IMG/VR virus record: IMGVR_UViG_3300025154_000124
Span: 1 to 54,578 of that record
DNA from: a virus
Direction: 5' to 3' (one strand)
DNA length: 54,578 nt
Part shown: one piece after another, positions 30,864 through 40,713 of the stretch
Position numbering within the stretch: the first letter of the stretch is position 1
Layout: each line of letters begins with the position of its first letter
Notes under the pieces: model-generated
What the model was told of the DNA's origin: nothing
The model's input: the letters and a program-made list of their open reading frames with translations, nothing else
Databases searched by the model: none
Translations under genes and position numbers: made by a program

Positions 30864-31781
30864 ATGTCAGTAAAGGAAACGAAAGCCCAAGAACAGTCTC
30901 AGGAAATCGCACTTTTAGGTGACGGAGCCGTATTTGTAAAACGGACCGCCTCTGGCCTTGTCAAGGCTGTTAAGGCTCAAATAAAACTTGAGGAGAAGAA
31001 AGGCCATCTCGCGGAAATTCAAGGGAAGGTGATGGTCACCGGAGCCGGATACAACGAAATGAATAAGGTTGCAGGGGTTTCTGTTATCACTCCCGAGAAA
31101 TTAACCTTGCCGGATGGATCGGTGGTTGTTAATCCATACCCTATCGTAGATCCTGTTTCGGGAAGTATCTCAAAAGTTTGGGTTAAAAAGATGGCAATCG
31201 GCTTAAGCCCAATTGGCAATCTAGTTATCACCACTTCCACCCTGCTTTATGATATCCAAATGTATTTCATTCAGGACCTTATGAAAAAGATTAAAAAAAA
31301 TTCTATTGCTGGTCGACTTTGCATGGAATCCATGCTGACAGATCAGGACAGATTGAAAGGAATGTTTTGCCGAATTGAAGGTGAAATGGGAATTTGGGCG
31401 GACATTAATAACATAGATACAATGACCTGCATTGAGACATTCATACAAAACAAGCTCTTTGCTGAACGAAAAGCCCAAACCATTGCCGAACGCAATGCAA
31501 TGAAGAAACATCCTGCGCTTGCAACAACCTTAGTTGTTCCAACCGGACCGGAAAAGGCCAGAACTGCCGTTGTTAACGTGGTTGGATTCTCCCATGATTT
31601 TTCCCAGCAAGAACTATTAGATATTGCCCAAAAAGCATCCGACGGAGAACCGATCACAGTGAACAACAAAAAGGTTGAGGTCGTTGATATCTCATCCAGC
31701 GAACTTACCGAAGAAGATTTGGCAACCAGTACTGATGAGGAAGAAAATACAGAAGGCTCAAGTGGGGGTGATCTTCTTTGA
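30864..31781 (+). CDS. Hypothetical protein paired with the Rad50-like ATPase
   Basis: A 305-aa protein with GAGAGTGAGG upstream. It is soluble, with a beta-rich middle (VMVTGAGYNEMNKVAGVSVI, DGSVVVNPYPIVD) and an acidic tail. The stop overlaps the TTG start of the Rad50-like ATPase gene, implying a joint role in DNA recombination or repair. It may act like a RecT-type annealing partner, but I see no RecT motif. Function open. Confidence 0.6.
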   Translation: MSVKETKAQEQSQEIALLGDGAVFVKRTASGLVKAVKAQIKLEEKKGHLAEIQGKVMVTGAGYNEMNKVAGVSVITPEKLTLPDGSVVVNPYPIVDPVSGSISKVWVKKMAIGLSPIGNLVITTSTLLYDIQMYFIQDLMKKIKKNSIAGRLCMESMLTDQDRLKGMFCRIEGEMGIWADINNIDTMTCIETFIQNKLFAERKAQTIAERNAMKKHPALATTLVVPTGPEKARTAVVNVVGFSHDFSQQELLDIAQKASDGEPITVNNKKVEVVDISSSELTEEDLATSTDEEENTEGSSGGDLL

Positions 31782-33982
31782 TCACAGCGATAACCATGCG
31801 CAACTTCAAGGGCCAGATGGAGTCGCAAAAGTTAACTGGTAAAGACATCTTCGTCGGCCCAAATGGCAAGGGTAAGACGACTCGGTTACAAGCTGTCGGT
31901 ATTGCCCTCCTTGGTTACGTACCCGGCAAGGGCAAATTGCCAGCTGAGACGTTTAAATTAGCCAGTGCGGATAATATGTCAGTTGGGCTTGTGACTGATA
32001 ATCTGACATTTGCCCGTACCTTTACGAGGACGGAAAAGAGCGGTAAGGATGGGGCTAGTAACGTTACAGTCTCCCAAGACATTACCTTATCACCCAGTCG
32101 GGGCGAAAAGAAGGCAGTGGAGAAAGAAGCGCGGATTGCCTTCGAGGTTGGAAACTTTCCGGTAATGCTGGATTTTAATGAGTTCCTTTCCTTGTCAGAC
32201 TCAAAACGTCGGGATTTTATCTATGGATTATCGGCTATCAAGACGGATTCGTGGGATCGCACCAAAGTCGAGAAACACATAAGGACTAAACTCCTCACAT
32301 TGGATCTCGAAGTAAATAATCCTGATCAATACCAAATCATGAGCGGACTCATAGTGGACGCAATGAAGGAATATCCGGAACACGATGACATTCAGGCCGG
32401 ATTACAGTCGATGATCGAATGGGCCAAAGCTAAGCAGACCCACTGGAACGATGAGAAGAAGAATGCTGTTGGTGCTGTCAAGAAGTTGGCCGACATGAAG
32501 AATCAGCTGGAAGAAACCGACCGTAATATCGTGCAGCACAAAGCCGAATTAGAGCAGCTGCAGCAACAGCTTACTGACAGTGAAAGTCAACTCGCTAGAG
32601 ATCGAGAACGAAAACGTGCAATTGATCAGCGCCTTGTTAGGATAAGTGAACTCGGGACAATGATTGAAACGCTGTCTAAGAGTCAGGCTGAACCTGCAGT
32701 TAATTATGACCTGATGATTACGGAGCTCCGAGGACAGATCAAAGAGTTTGACTTTAAGGCAACGTTCGCCAGATTTGATCAAGAATTGCAAGCATTAACC
32801 AATCAGCTCAAAGAGGCAAGGGAACAGGATCGAGCCACCATCACTGCATTAGCCCAAATCCAGGCGGAAAAAACGGTACTTAATTCGACCTTAAAGCAGA
32901 TCGATGAGCAGTCAAAGAAAAATGGCTCCGGCAGGGTCTGTGTTATTCATCCCAAGATTGGATGCGACAAGGATTTTAGCAAGGCAGCGACAGTCTTTAG
33001 TCAACAGCTCGTTGTATTGGAGCAAAGAGAAGCCGACCAAAAGGCTGTACAAAAGGAAGTAAGGATTCGGATCGAAGGCCTTGAAACCGGTAAAAACGAC
33101 ATCGATGCGCAACGTACAGAGACGCATAAAAATCAAACGACCTTGAATCAGGTGAACGAGGAAACTAGAAAATCGATTGCTAATCTAGAGAAGAAAAAAG
33201 CAGATGAGGTCAACGCTGCAGCGCGAATCAGCGACCAGCTGAAGATGTACCAGGACGAATTGACTAGGATTAAGAGTTTACCACCCGAGGTGATCGCCCC
33301 CTTGGATATCTTGGAGAAACAAAGCGAAGGGCGTAGGGCGCAGATCAAGGAGCTCAAGGTCAAGCTAGAGGGGCAAGAGAAGGCCAAGATTACGCTGAGT
33401 AGTCTTAAGTCCACGATGATCGACTCCAAGACTGCAAATTATAATGCGCAGTGCATAAAGGACCTTGCTGAGTCCCTGGGCGCAAAAGGCCTACAAGGCG
33501 AGCTAGTGAAAGGGATACTTGAGCCGATACGCTCTGATATTCAAACGAATCTTGAACTTATGGGAATTGACAGTGAATTTTACTTTTCGACGGAATCTGA
33601 TACCGGCAAAGAAGTGTTCCAATTTGGCTGGAAGAATAGCCATGGTGACGAACGCAACTTTGATGCTCTGAGCACTGGGCAACAACTGATTCTTTTAATT
33701 GCAATGCTTGTTACCTTCTTGGAAAGATCTAATCCACCACTTAAAGTTTTAGCGATCGACAATATAGAGAATCTTGATCCGAGGAATTTATGTCGGGCCT
33801 TGGTTGGCATGAACAAACTCTCGAGTAAGATCGATAACATTATCCTTTCTGGAGTGGTCGATGTTTATCGGAGTAAGTGGATTGACGGTCAAGAAGTTAG
33901 GACACCGCTTCCGGAATTGGAAGGCTGGGGAGTAACAGACTTAGGTATTGAGGAGGTGAAGACAGATGCCAGGATGTTATAA
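31778..33982 (+). CDS. Rad50/SbcC-like AAA ATPase
   Basis: A 734-aa SMC-like ATPase. Walker A GPNGKGKTT lies near residue 28. Long coiled coils cover about 215-380 and 400-560, broken near residue 387 by CVIHPKIGC, a zinc-hook-like apex. The C-terminus has the ABC signature LSTGQQ (about 631) and Walker B VLAIDNIENLD. The Walker B catalytic Glu is replaced by Asn (IDN), which may lower ATP turnover. TTG start coupled to the previous gene. Likely role: tethering or processing DNA ends in phage recombination and replication. Confidence 0.85.
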   Translation: MITAITMRNFKGQMESQKLTGKDIFVGPNGKGKTTRLQAVGIALLGYVPGKGKLPAETFKLASADNMSVGLVTDNLTFARTFTRTEKSGKDGASNVTVSQDITLSPSRGEKKAVEKEARIAFEVGNFPVMLDFNEFLSLSDSKRRDFIYGLSAIKTDSWDRTKVEKHIRTKLLTLDLEVNNPDQYQIMSGLIVDAMKEYPEHDDIQAGLQSMIEWAKAKQTHWNDEKKNAVGAVKKLADMKNQLEETDRNIVQHKAELEQLQQQLTDSESQLARDRERKRAIDQRLVRISELGTMIETLSKSQAEPAVNYDLMITELRGQIKEFDFKATFARFDQELQALTNQLKEAREQDRATITALAQIQAEKTVLNSTLKQIDEQSKKNGSGRVCVIHPKIGCDKDFSKAATVFSQQLVVLEQREADQKAVQKEVRIRIEGLETGKNDIDAQRTETHKNQTTLNQVNEETRKSIANLEKKKADEVNAAARISDQLKMYQDELTRIKSLPPEVIAPLDILEKQSEGRRAQIKELKVKLEGQEKAKITLSSLKSTMIDSKTANYNAQCIKDLAESLGAKGLQGELVKGILEPIRSDIQTNLELMGIDSEFYFSTESDTGKEVFQFGWKNSHGDERNFDALSTGQQLILLIAMLVTFLERSNPPLKVLAIDNIENLDPRNLCRALVGMNKLSSKIDNIILSGVVDVYRSKWIDGQEVRTPLPELEGWGVTDLGIEEVKTDARML

Positions 33983-34115
33983 ATGCGGAACCCAACAAAA
34001 GGTTTTAATAAGCCTCACGACCACTCTTCCTGATACCAAAGGAAAGCCTCAAATTGGTTCTTATGCTCTTTGCGATAAATGCGCCGAAGATCATAAGGAG
34101 GATGCCAAGAAATGA
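33966..34115 (+). CDS. Small zinc-finger protein (49 aa)
   Basis: ATG behind GAGGAGGTG, with two CxxC motifs (CYKCG and CDKCAED). It overlaps the end of the Rad50-like gene by 17 bases and the start of the helicase gene by 4 (ATGA). Function unknown; probably a DNA-metabolism accessory protein by position. Confidence 0.65.
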   Translation: MPGCYKCGTQQKVLISLTTTLPDTKGKPQIGSYALCDKCAEDHKEDAKK

Positions 34116-36964
34116 GCCTCTTATCTGGCCTAAATGATCAACAACTGAAGGCGGTCACATCCGATAGTCCAACCATACTCAATCTAGCTGGGGCAGGATC
34201 TGGAAAAACCAGAGTCCTGACCTCACGAATAAATTATCTTCACCAAGAGAAGCGAGTAGGCACCAGCAACATACTCGCCATAACCTTCACTCGTCTTGCG
34301 GCCAAGGAAATGAAAGAGCGGGTCATGCATCTAGTTGGAACGAGCGAGGGTCATAAGTTAACGATCGGGACATTTCATAGTTTCTGTGTACGAATCCTCA
34401 AGGAGTGGGGTCATCTAGTTTCGTTAGAGAAGAACTTCACCATCTATACAGAGGATGATCGGAGAGCCATTATTCAGTCGTGCATTAATGAGCTTGGATA
34501 TAAGGTTAAATTGCAGGATGTCCTAGATAATCTTTATAAAGATCTTTCTGATTGGGATGTTTCGTTAGTAAGGGTACTTGAAGAATACGAATACCGATTA
34601 AAGCGGAACAACGCCGCAGATCTCGATGGCTTGTTAGTTCTCGCGAAGGATGTACTTTCTTTTCCTCAAGCTCAAGCGGAATTACAAAACCGGTACCGAT
34701 ACGTTTTCGTTGATGAGTTTCAGGACACCAACGACATACAGCTTGAGATTATCAATCTACTTAATCCGGATAACCTTTTCGTGGTAGGAGACGACTTTCA
34801 ATGTTGGGCTAAGGATGGACTAGTTACCACACTTCAAGGGGATATACCTATTGCAAATCTCCAAGTTGGTGATCGGGTATTGTCAATGGTGAAGGGCAAG
34901 GTAGAGTTTGCAGATGTAACAGGAAAGAGTAATCCCATTATCAAAGAGATACTTAGTATTAAAACTAAGTCCGGAAAGGTACTGAGAGTAAGTCCGGAAC
35001 ACAAATGCTTTACTACATTACCTTCGTTTGATAAAGGTAGACACTATCTTTATCTCATGTATCGGAAGGATAAAGGGTTTAGGATTGGTTTATTAACAGG
35101 AGGTCTTTACGGAACTTTATTTAGTCGAACTCACCCCGAAAGGCCCGAGAGATTATGGTTATTAGCTGGATTCGATGATAAAGACGATGCAGCGTATAGC
35201 GAAGAATATCTCTCGCTTAAATATAACGTGCCGACTAATCCTTTTTATCATAACGGTAGGAACATATCGTTAGGTCAATCTTCTTTAGATAAATTATTTG
35301 CTGAATTTGGCGAAAACGGACAAAGCGTATTGTATCACTTTGGTTATGAATTTGATTACCCTCATTACGTGCCCCAAGGAACCGTTAAGTACAATTCTCG
35401 TATTATCAATATTAATCTTCTTCTGAACTTACCAAAAAACGGAACCATGGTTAGTTATGAAAGTGGTGGAGAAAGGGTAAGGAAAGTATTTTGTAATTCA
35501 CAAGGCTATAAAGATGCTAGACTCTTTGCTGAAAAATTAGCTAAGGAAAAGGGAGCAAATGTAATTGTAGAAAAATATTCGCATGATAAACACAAATATC
35601 TAAGCGTTATTCCGGCTAATCAATTACTTATTACTATGAAGATTCCGGTTATTGAAGATAGAACGGAAATTCTGGATGAGATTATTGAAATTAGTCGAGA
35701 ATCTAAGCAAGAAGTTTATCACGTAGAAGTAGCAAGGACAGGGATATTAATTGTGAATAATGTCGTTAGTCATAATTCCATCTATCAGTTCCGAGGGGCA
35801 AATGTCCAAAACATCATTGATTTCCCGAACAAATATTATGGTTGCGAAGTCGTAAAACTCGAACGCAATTACCGGTCGACAAAGCAGATTGTTTCAGCAG
35901 CAAATGCGCTGATTAAACACAATGTCAGTCAGACAGAGAAGGTGCTGATTGCCGATCGCGATGGTGCAGATATTACTTATCTAGTTATGCTGGATGAAGG
36001 CGTTGAGGCAATGAATGTTGCTGACATGATAAGTGCAGAGTTCAAGCTGACGGAAACGTGGTCAGATATAGCAGTCCTGGCGCGAACGAATCGACAGCTT
36101 CAAAAGATCAAAGAAAACCTAGATCGGCGAAACATTCCATCCCTGATCGTTTCAAGCCAAGATGATGTCTTCAAGAAACATGATATCAGAATGATTATTG
36201 CGTTTATCGAGGCGGCAATTAACCCGCTAGATGATATGAACGTCCGCAAGGTGATCAATTTCCCTGAGGCGAGACTTACTGATCTTGACATTCAAAACCT
36301 TGAATTAAAGGCGCTCAATATCGGACAGAGTCTCTCGGAAGTAATGCAAATAGGAACAGTGAAGGAAAGACTTTTTTATCAACTCTTAGAATCGGCTAAA
36401 GAAAGTTCCGAAGAACGCGAAACCGCCCTCGAGGTAATCGAAGAAGCAATACATCAACTTGACCTCAGGTATCACTACTACAATGAGGGCCTAAATAACC
36501 GGGCAGAAGATCTTGTAACAATGTTTACTGAGGTAGAACGATGGCAAAACGTTCAAGAGTCACTGGGCGAACCCAACGGCATCTTTTCTTTTCTGAAATG
36601 GCTCCGAATGAAGGATATTCAGGAAAAGTTAGTTCAAGAAAAAGTAGATGTAGTCAAGTTAATGACGGTTCATGCATCAAAAGGCCTAGAATTCCCGGTC
36701 GTATTCGTAATTGGCATGAACCAAAATGTTTTCCCCAGCAAGAGAACGGAGGACATGGAAGAGGAACGCCGGTTGTTCTACGTTGCAATCACCAGAGCGA
36801 AGGACCGGTTATATCTTACTCGCCCGGAGCAAAGGGTGGCTTATCCTGGTGGGCCAATGGTTCTACAAGCCGAGAGTCAATTTATTAGGGAAATTAACAT
36901 CGAGCAGTCGAGAGGGACAAGTCAGTCGCAAGGAAAGGTAGTGGGGTTTGAATGGTTGGAGTAG
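34112..36964 (+). CDS. UvrD/PcrA-like superfamily 1 helicase interrupted by an intein
   Basis: A 950-aa precursor. Helicase motifs: I (AGAGSGKT), Ia (TFHSF), II (VDEFQDTN), III (GDDFQ joined across the intein to SIYQFRGA), IV (RNYRS), V (LMTVHASKGLEF) and VI (RLFYVAITRAKDR). An intein occupies residues 231-555; spliced product about 625 aa, near the size of UvrD/PcrA. The enzyme unwinds DNA 3' to 5' in replication or repair. AAGGAGG precedes the ATG. It lies in the phage recombination/replication block. Confidence 0.93.
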   Translation: MSLLSGLNDQQLKAVTSDSPTILNLAGAGSGKTRVLTSRINYLHQEKRVGTSNILAITFTRLAAKEMKERVMHLVGTSEGHKLTIGTFHSFCVRILKEWGHLVSLEKNFTIYTEDDRRAIIQSCINELGYKVKLQDVLDNLYKDLSDWDVSLVRVLEEYEYRLKRNNAADLDGLLVLAKDVLSFPQAQAELQNRYRYVFVDEFQDTNDIQLEIINLLNPDNLFVVGDDFQCWAKDGLVTTLQGDIPIANLQVGDRVLSMVKGKVEFADVTGKSNPIIKEILSIKTKSGKVLRVSPEHKCFTTLPSFDKGRHYLYLMYRKDKGFRIGLLTGGLYGTLFSRTHPERPERLWLLAGFDDKDDAAYSEEYLSLKYNVPTNPFYHNGRNISLGQSSLDKLFAEFGENGQSVLYHFGYEFDYPHYVPQGTVKYNSRIININLLLNLPKNGTMVSYESGGERVRKVFCNSQGYKDARLFAEKLAKEKGANVIVEKYSHDKHKYLSVIPANQLLITMKIPVIEDRTEILDEIIEISRESKQEVYHVEVARTGILIVNNVVSHNSIYQFRGANVQNIIDFPNKYYGCEVVKLERNYRSTKQIVSAANALIKHNVSQTEKVLIADRDGADITYLVMLDEGVEAMNVADMISAEFKLTETWSDIAVLARTNRQLQKIKENLDRRNIPSLIVSSQDDVFKKHDIRMIIAFIEAAINPLDDMNVRKVINFPEARLTDLDIQNLELKALNIGQSLSEVMQIGTVKERLFYQLLESAKESSEERETALEVIEEAIHQLDLRYHYYNEGLNNRAEDLVTMFTEVERWQNVQESLGEPNGIFSFLKWLRMKDIQEKLVQEKVDVVKLMTVHASKGLEFPVVFVIGMNQNVFPSKRTEDMEEERRLFYVAITRAKDRLYLTRPEQRVAYPGGPMVLQAESQFIREINIEQSRGTSQSQGKVVGFEWLE
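34802..35776 (+). other. Intein inside the helicase motif III
   Basis: A 325-aa protein-splicing element. It starts with Cys (CWAKDGLVTTLQGDIPIANL, block A), has block B-like VSPEHKCFT, and ends VARTGILIVNNVVSHN (blocks F and G with His-Asn). The next extein residue is Ser. All key splicing residues are present. The middle 150-200 residues are large enough for a homing-endonuclease domain, with only a degenerate LLAGFDDKDDA as a LAGLIDADG-like trace. The segment is visibly more AT-rich than the host gene, consistent with horizontal arrival. Confidence 0.92.
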
Positions 36965-37003
36965 ATTCCATCGAGGTAGATATGAAAGACGCGGTGGATG
37001 TCG

Positions 37004-38182
37004 ATGGGTGAAACAAAAATAGAGTGGGCTTCTCATACGTGGAATCCAATTTCGGGCTGCACTAAGATATCTACCGGCTGCCAAAACTGTTACGCAGAAC
37101 GAATGAGTAAGCGCCTAGCTGGGCGTTGCGGATACCCGAAGGATGAGCCATTCAAGGTTACCGTCCACCAAGATAAATTCATTGAGCCTTTGACGTGGAG
37201 GAAGCCGCGCCGGGTTTTTGTAAATTCAATGAGTGACTTATTTCATCCTGATGTTAAGGATGACTGGATTTTGGCCGCGTTTGTAGCAATGGGCCTTACC
37301 TACGAACACACAGGAGAAATGAAAGAAGTATCACCGGGTCATAAAACAGCAATACACAAGCCAAAGCATATCTTCATGATACTTACGAAACGTCCTGAGA
37401 GAATGAGAGACTTTATTAATCGTCTTGTTTCTGGCGAGCCAGACGAAGAGTGGGATAATAGAGCAAATTATTTCGCTACTCAATTAGCTGGCGCAAACGG
37501 AGCGATATTGCCAGGTAATGCAATATTCACAGTTATGGCATGGATTAGAGATGGAATGCCCGGTCTCTGGCTTGGCGTCTCCGTCGAGAACCAAGCCGCA
37601 GCAGGCGAACGGATACCTTTGTTATTACAGACGCCTGCAGTAGTTCGGTTTATCAGTGCGGAGCCGTTGTTGTCAGAAATCAACCTAAGTAGATATTTAA
37701 AACAGCCTATTTGTAAGCACTGGAGCCGAGATGGAGATCCGAATAAATATGGTAAATACCACTGGGAGAAGCAATCACTTTTTAGTGCCGATTGGGTTGG
37801 TATCGATTTGGCTATATGCGGTGGAGAATCAGGACCAGGCGCGCGGCCAGTGCATCCGGATTGGGTTAGATCCCTACGGGATCAATGCCAGGCGGCAGGA
37901 ACTAAGTTTTTCTTCAAGCAGTGGGGAGAGTTTAAGGAGGTACACCGTTACAACTCTTGGCCAAAATATCGCGACACAGTTGGGAGAGTAGCAAAAGCAA
38001 TTGGAACAACACATTCCGGCCGAGCTGCCTTATTAAATGTTGACGGTTCAGATCTAGTCAATGGTGGTCCCGATCATAAGTTTTTTCCCATCAGCCATCT
38101 TGAACGAGTTGGTAAGAAGCAAGCCGGGCGCGAATTGGATGGTCGGACGTGGGACGAGATACACGAGGTAGGCGAATCGTGA
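37004..38182 (+). CDS. Phage Gp37/Gp68-family protein (DUF5131)
   Basis: A 392-aa protein starting MGETKIEWASHTWNPISGC. Cys19, Cys26 and Cys29 (CTKISTGCQNC) form the conserved cluster of the DUF5131/Gp37-Gp68 family, thought to be radical-SAM-like and common in phages. Further conserved parts: RVFVNSMSDLFH, WLGVSVENQ, SAEPLL, GGESGPGARP and FFKQWG. ATG at 37004 chosen for spacing from GGTGG. Reaction unknown. It overlaps the cytosine methylase start, so a role in DNA modification is possible. Confidence 0.85.
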   Translation: MGETKIEWASHTWNPISGCTKISTGCQNCYAERMSKRLAGRCGYPKDEPFKVTVHQDKFIEPLTWRKPRRVFVNSMSDLFHPDVKDDWILAAFVAMGLTYEHTGEMKEVSPGHKTAIHKPKHIFMILTKRPERMRDFINRLVSGEPDEEWDNRANYFATQLAGANGAILPGNAIFTVMAWIRDGMPGLWLGVSVENQAAAGERIPLLLQTPAVVRFISAEPLLSEINLSRYLKQPICKHWSRDGDPNKYGKYHWEKQSLFSADWVGIDLAICGGESGPGARPVHPDWVRSLRDQCQAAGTKFFFKQWGEFKEVHRYNSWPKYRDTVGRVAKAIGTTHSGRAALLNVDGSDLVNGGPDHKFFPISHLERVGKKQAGRELDGRTWDEIHEVGES

Positions 38183-39774
38183 ACCCTCAAAGAGAGATTA
38201 TAGTTGACAACTTTTGTGGCGGTGGGGGAGTAAGTACAGGGTGCAAGAAGGCAACTGGAAGAAGTCCTGATATTGCTATAAATCACGACCAAGAAGCAAT
38301 TAGTATGCACGCCGTCAATCATCCGGAAACGAAACATTACCGCGAAGATGTTTGGCAAGTGGATCCGCGAAAGGCAACAAGCGGGCAACCTGTGGCCCTA
38401 GTATGGTTAAGTCCAGATTGTAAGCACCATAGCAGGGCTAGAGGTGGAAAACCGAAGGATAAGAACATTCGAGGCCTTGCTTGGGTAGGCATAAGGTGGG
38501 CGGCTACGGTAAAACCTCGGGTGCTTATACTTGAAAACGTTGAGGAGTTTCAAGACTGGGGACCATTGACGAAGGATAACCTTCCGGATCCTAAGCAAAA
38601 GGGCAGAACGTTCCGGGTTTTCGTAAATGCTCTTAAGTATCAAGGATATAAAGTGGAGTGGCGAAAACTAAAAGCTTGTGATCATGGGGCCCCAACGACC
38701 AGGGAAAGACTATTCATGGTGTCCCGGAGTGACGGAAAACCTATTGTCTGGCCTAAACCTACTCACGGAGATCCCAATAGCCCTGAAGTTAAATCAGGCA
38801 AGTTGAAGCCATGGAGGACTGCCGCTGAAATTATTGACCTCGAATTGCCTAGTCCGTCTATCTTTGAAACTGTGGCTGAGATTAAGGAGAAGTACAACCT
38901 TAAGGCTGTAAGGCCTCTGGCCGACAAAACAATGAAGCGAATAGCCAAAGGATTGGACAAGTTCTTCATAAAGAATCCAGAGCCCTATATTGTTCAAGTT
39001 AACCATGGTGGCGATAACTTCAGGGGACAGAGTATCCATGAACCAATGCCAACTCTTACGGCAAAGCACGGATATGGAATAGTGGCGCCAACACTCTTAC
39101 AATATCACGACAGCCCCGAAGCCAGAGGGCAAACGGTTGGTAGACCCATATTAACGATTGATTCATCACCAAGATACGCGTTAGTGTCTGCCTACCTGAT
39201 TAAGTACTATGGACAAGGTGTGGGTCAGGAAGTAACAGAACCTCTGCACACCGTTACCAGTAAGGACCGTAGCGCGCTTAGTGTCGTCCATATCGTCAAG
39301 TTCAAGGGCGACAATAAGGGGCAGATGGTTAACGCTCCCTTGCAAACGATAACTGCAAGCATCGGGCAATTTGGGGTAGTAAAAACATATTTGAGAAAAA
39401 CAAACGGAACCGATGGACTCGGGCATTGGCCGAAAGTCCGGACGATGCTGAACGAATATTGTGATTACCATATCGGTGAAGATGAAATTCTCATAATCGA
39501 GATTGACGGAGAGAAGTATTTCATCAGCGATATTGGACTCAGGATGTTAACGCCAAGGGAGCTATTTAATGCCAATGGTTTTCCGTCAGACTACATCATC
39601 GATCATGACAGTGAGGGCAAGAAGCTTTCTAAGGCCACGCAGGTTGCGAGGTGCGGAAACGCAGTACCACCACCATTCGCGGAGCATCTTATTAGGGCCA
39701 ATTTGCTTGAACTGTGTACCGGAAGTGTCGATGGTGAAGGAGTAGGAATGGAGCAATTAGCGCTTTTAAACTGA
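38179..39774 (+). CDS. C5-cytosine DNA methyltransferase
   Basis: A 531-aa methylase from a GTG overlapping the previous stop. Motif I is DNFCGGGGVSTG. The catalytic Cys is Cys81 in SPDCKHHS, with Asp before Cys where most enzymes have PC. Motif VI is LENVEEF. A long insert with repeated PLHTVTSKDR-like and PMPTLTAKHG units (about 270-400) and the C-terminal motifs LTPRELFNANGFP and QVARCGNAVPP follow. It is probably a solitary phage methylase that protects phage DNA from restriction; no partner endonuclease is adjacent. Confidence 0.92.
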   Translation: MNPQREIIVDNFCGGGGVSTGCKKATGRSPDIAINHDQEAISMHAVNHPETKHYREDVWQVDPRKATSGQPVALVWLSPDCKHHSRARGGKPKDKNIRGLAWVGIRWAATVKPRVLILENVEEFQDWGPLTKDNLPDPKQKGRTFRVFVNALKYQGYKVEWRKLKACDHGAPTTRERLFMVSRSDGKPIVWPKPTHGDPNSPEVKSGKLKPWRTAAEIIDLELPSPSIFETVAEIKEKYNLKAVRPLADKTMKRIAKGLDKFFIKNPEPYIVQVNHGGDNFRGQSIHEPMPTLTAKHGYGIVAPTLLQYHDSPEARGQTVGRPILTIDSSPRYALVSAYLIKYYGQGVGQEVTEPLHTVTSKDRSALSVVHIVKFKGDNKGQMVNAPLQTITASIGQFGVVKTYLRKTNGTDGLGHWPKVRTMLNEYCDYHIGEDEILIIEIDGEKYFISDIGLRMLTPRELFNANGFPSDYIIDHDSEGKKLSKATQVARCGNAVPPPFAEHLIRANLLELCTGSVDGEGVGMEQLALLN

Positions 39775-39792
39775 AGTGAAGAAGGTGAAGAA

Positions 39793-40713
39793 GTGGGCAG
39801 GAAGGTTTTTGTCACCAGTGATATAAGCATTGATGAGAATTTAATTATAGTTGCTGAGCGTGATCCATTGGCGGCTCTAATCTGGCCTTGGATTCTAACC
39901 GCGCTTGATGACTGGGGAAGGGCTGAAGCCAAACCTAGGATGCTCAAGGCGAAAGTGTTTCCTTGTAACGTCATGATCACAATTGAGTCTATAGAGACGG
40001 CATTGAGTCTTTATCATGACGTCGGGCTGATTGAGCTTTACGAGGTAGCAAATAAACCATACTTGTCGGTTTCTCCTGATAAATGGTTTAAATATCAAAC
40101 CCATATCAGGAAGGACAAACGAAATGTTGACGAGTCGAAATATCCAGCCCCACCAATTGCGCGAGTTTGCGCGGAGATGCGCGAGGTTCGCATGCAAAAA
40201 GAACCGGAATATCTGCAAAACGAACCTTCACCTTCACCTTCACCTTCACCTTCACCTTCACCTTCACCTTTATATACGGATGATAATGATACGTGCGCGA
40301 GGGAAAGTGAAAAAACGGATAAGCCAATTTTAGGGCAGGTCCTTGATTACGCAGAAAAGGCATGGGGTAGACTTATTGTCCATAAGGAGATTGAGGTAAT
40401 TACTCTCGCCATGAACGACTTAACGACCAGGGGGAGCAAGGAGACCAAAGAGTTGATCTGCGATGCAATCGATAGGTGTAGCGGGTACAACGTCAGGAAT
40501 GCAAAATACTTGGACGGTATAATCCGCCAGTGGCTTGACAAGGGAATCTTGAGCATAGATACCCTAAAGCGTGACGATGAGGCGTTCGGTAAAAAGAAAG
40601 AGCGAGCGAGCCCGAAAGGAGTTAAGCCGAATGAAAAGCATCCAGGAGATTCTGAGCCATGGAAAGACGACCCCTACATGCAAGCAATGTTCGGGCCAAA
40701 GCCAGAAGACTAA
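39793..40713 (+). CDS. Phage replisome organizer / DnaD-like replication protein
   Basis: A 306-aa protein from a GTG with GAAGGTGAAGAA upstream. The N-terminal part (ISIDENLIIVAERDPLAALIWPWIL, LSVSPDKWFKYQTHI) resembles phage replisome organizers. A (Ser-Pro)n linker near residues 145-158 is followed by a DnaD-like C-terminal domain (VLDYAEKAWGRL, YNVRNAKYLDGIIRQW). It probably binds the origin and recruits the DnaC-like loader encoded next. Confidence 0.8.
   Translation: MGRKVFVTSDISIDENLIIVAERDPLAALIWPWILTALDDWGRAEAKPRMLKAKVFPCNVMITIESIETALSLYHDVGLIELYEVANKPYLSVSPDKWFKYQTHIRKDKRNVDESKYPAPPIARVCAEMREVRMQKEPEYLQNEPSPSPSPSPSPSPSPLYTDDNDTCARESEKTDKPILGQVLDYAEKAWGRLIVHKEIEVITLAMNDLTTRGSKETKELICDAIDRCSGYNVRNAKYLDGIIRQWLDKGILSIDTLKRDDEAFGKKKERASPKGVKPNEKHPGDSEPWKDDPYMQAMFGPKPED
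40225..40270 (+). repeat. Hexanucleotide tandem repeat (CCTTCA)7.7
   Basis: Seven full CCTTCA units and a partial one encode a Ser-Pro linker in the replisome organizer. Unit changes keep the frame and would only alter linker length. Confidence 0.95.

Noticed and set aside
40225-40270. CCTTCA repeat as a phase-variation switch
   Set aside because: The unit is six bases, so copy-number change cannot shift the frame. It only alters a Ser-Pro linker.
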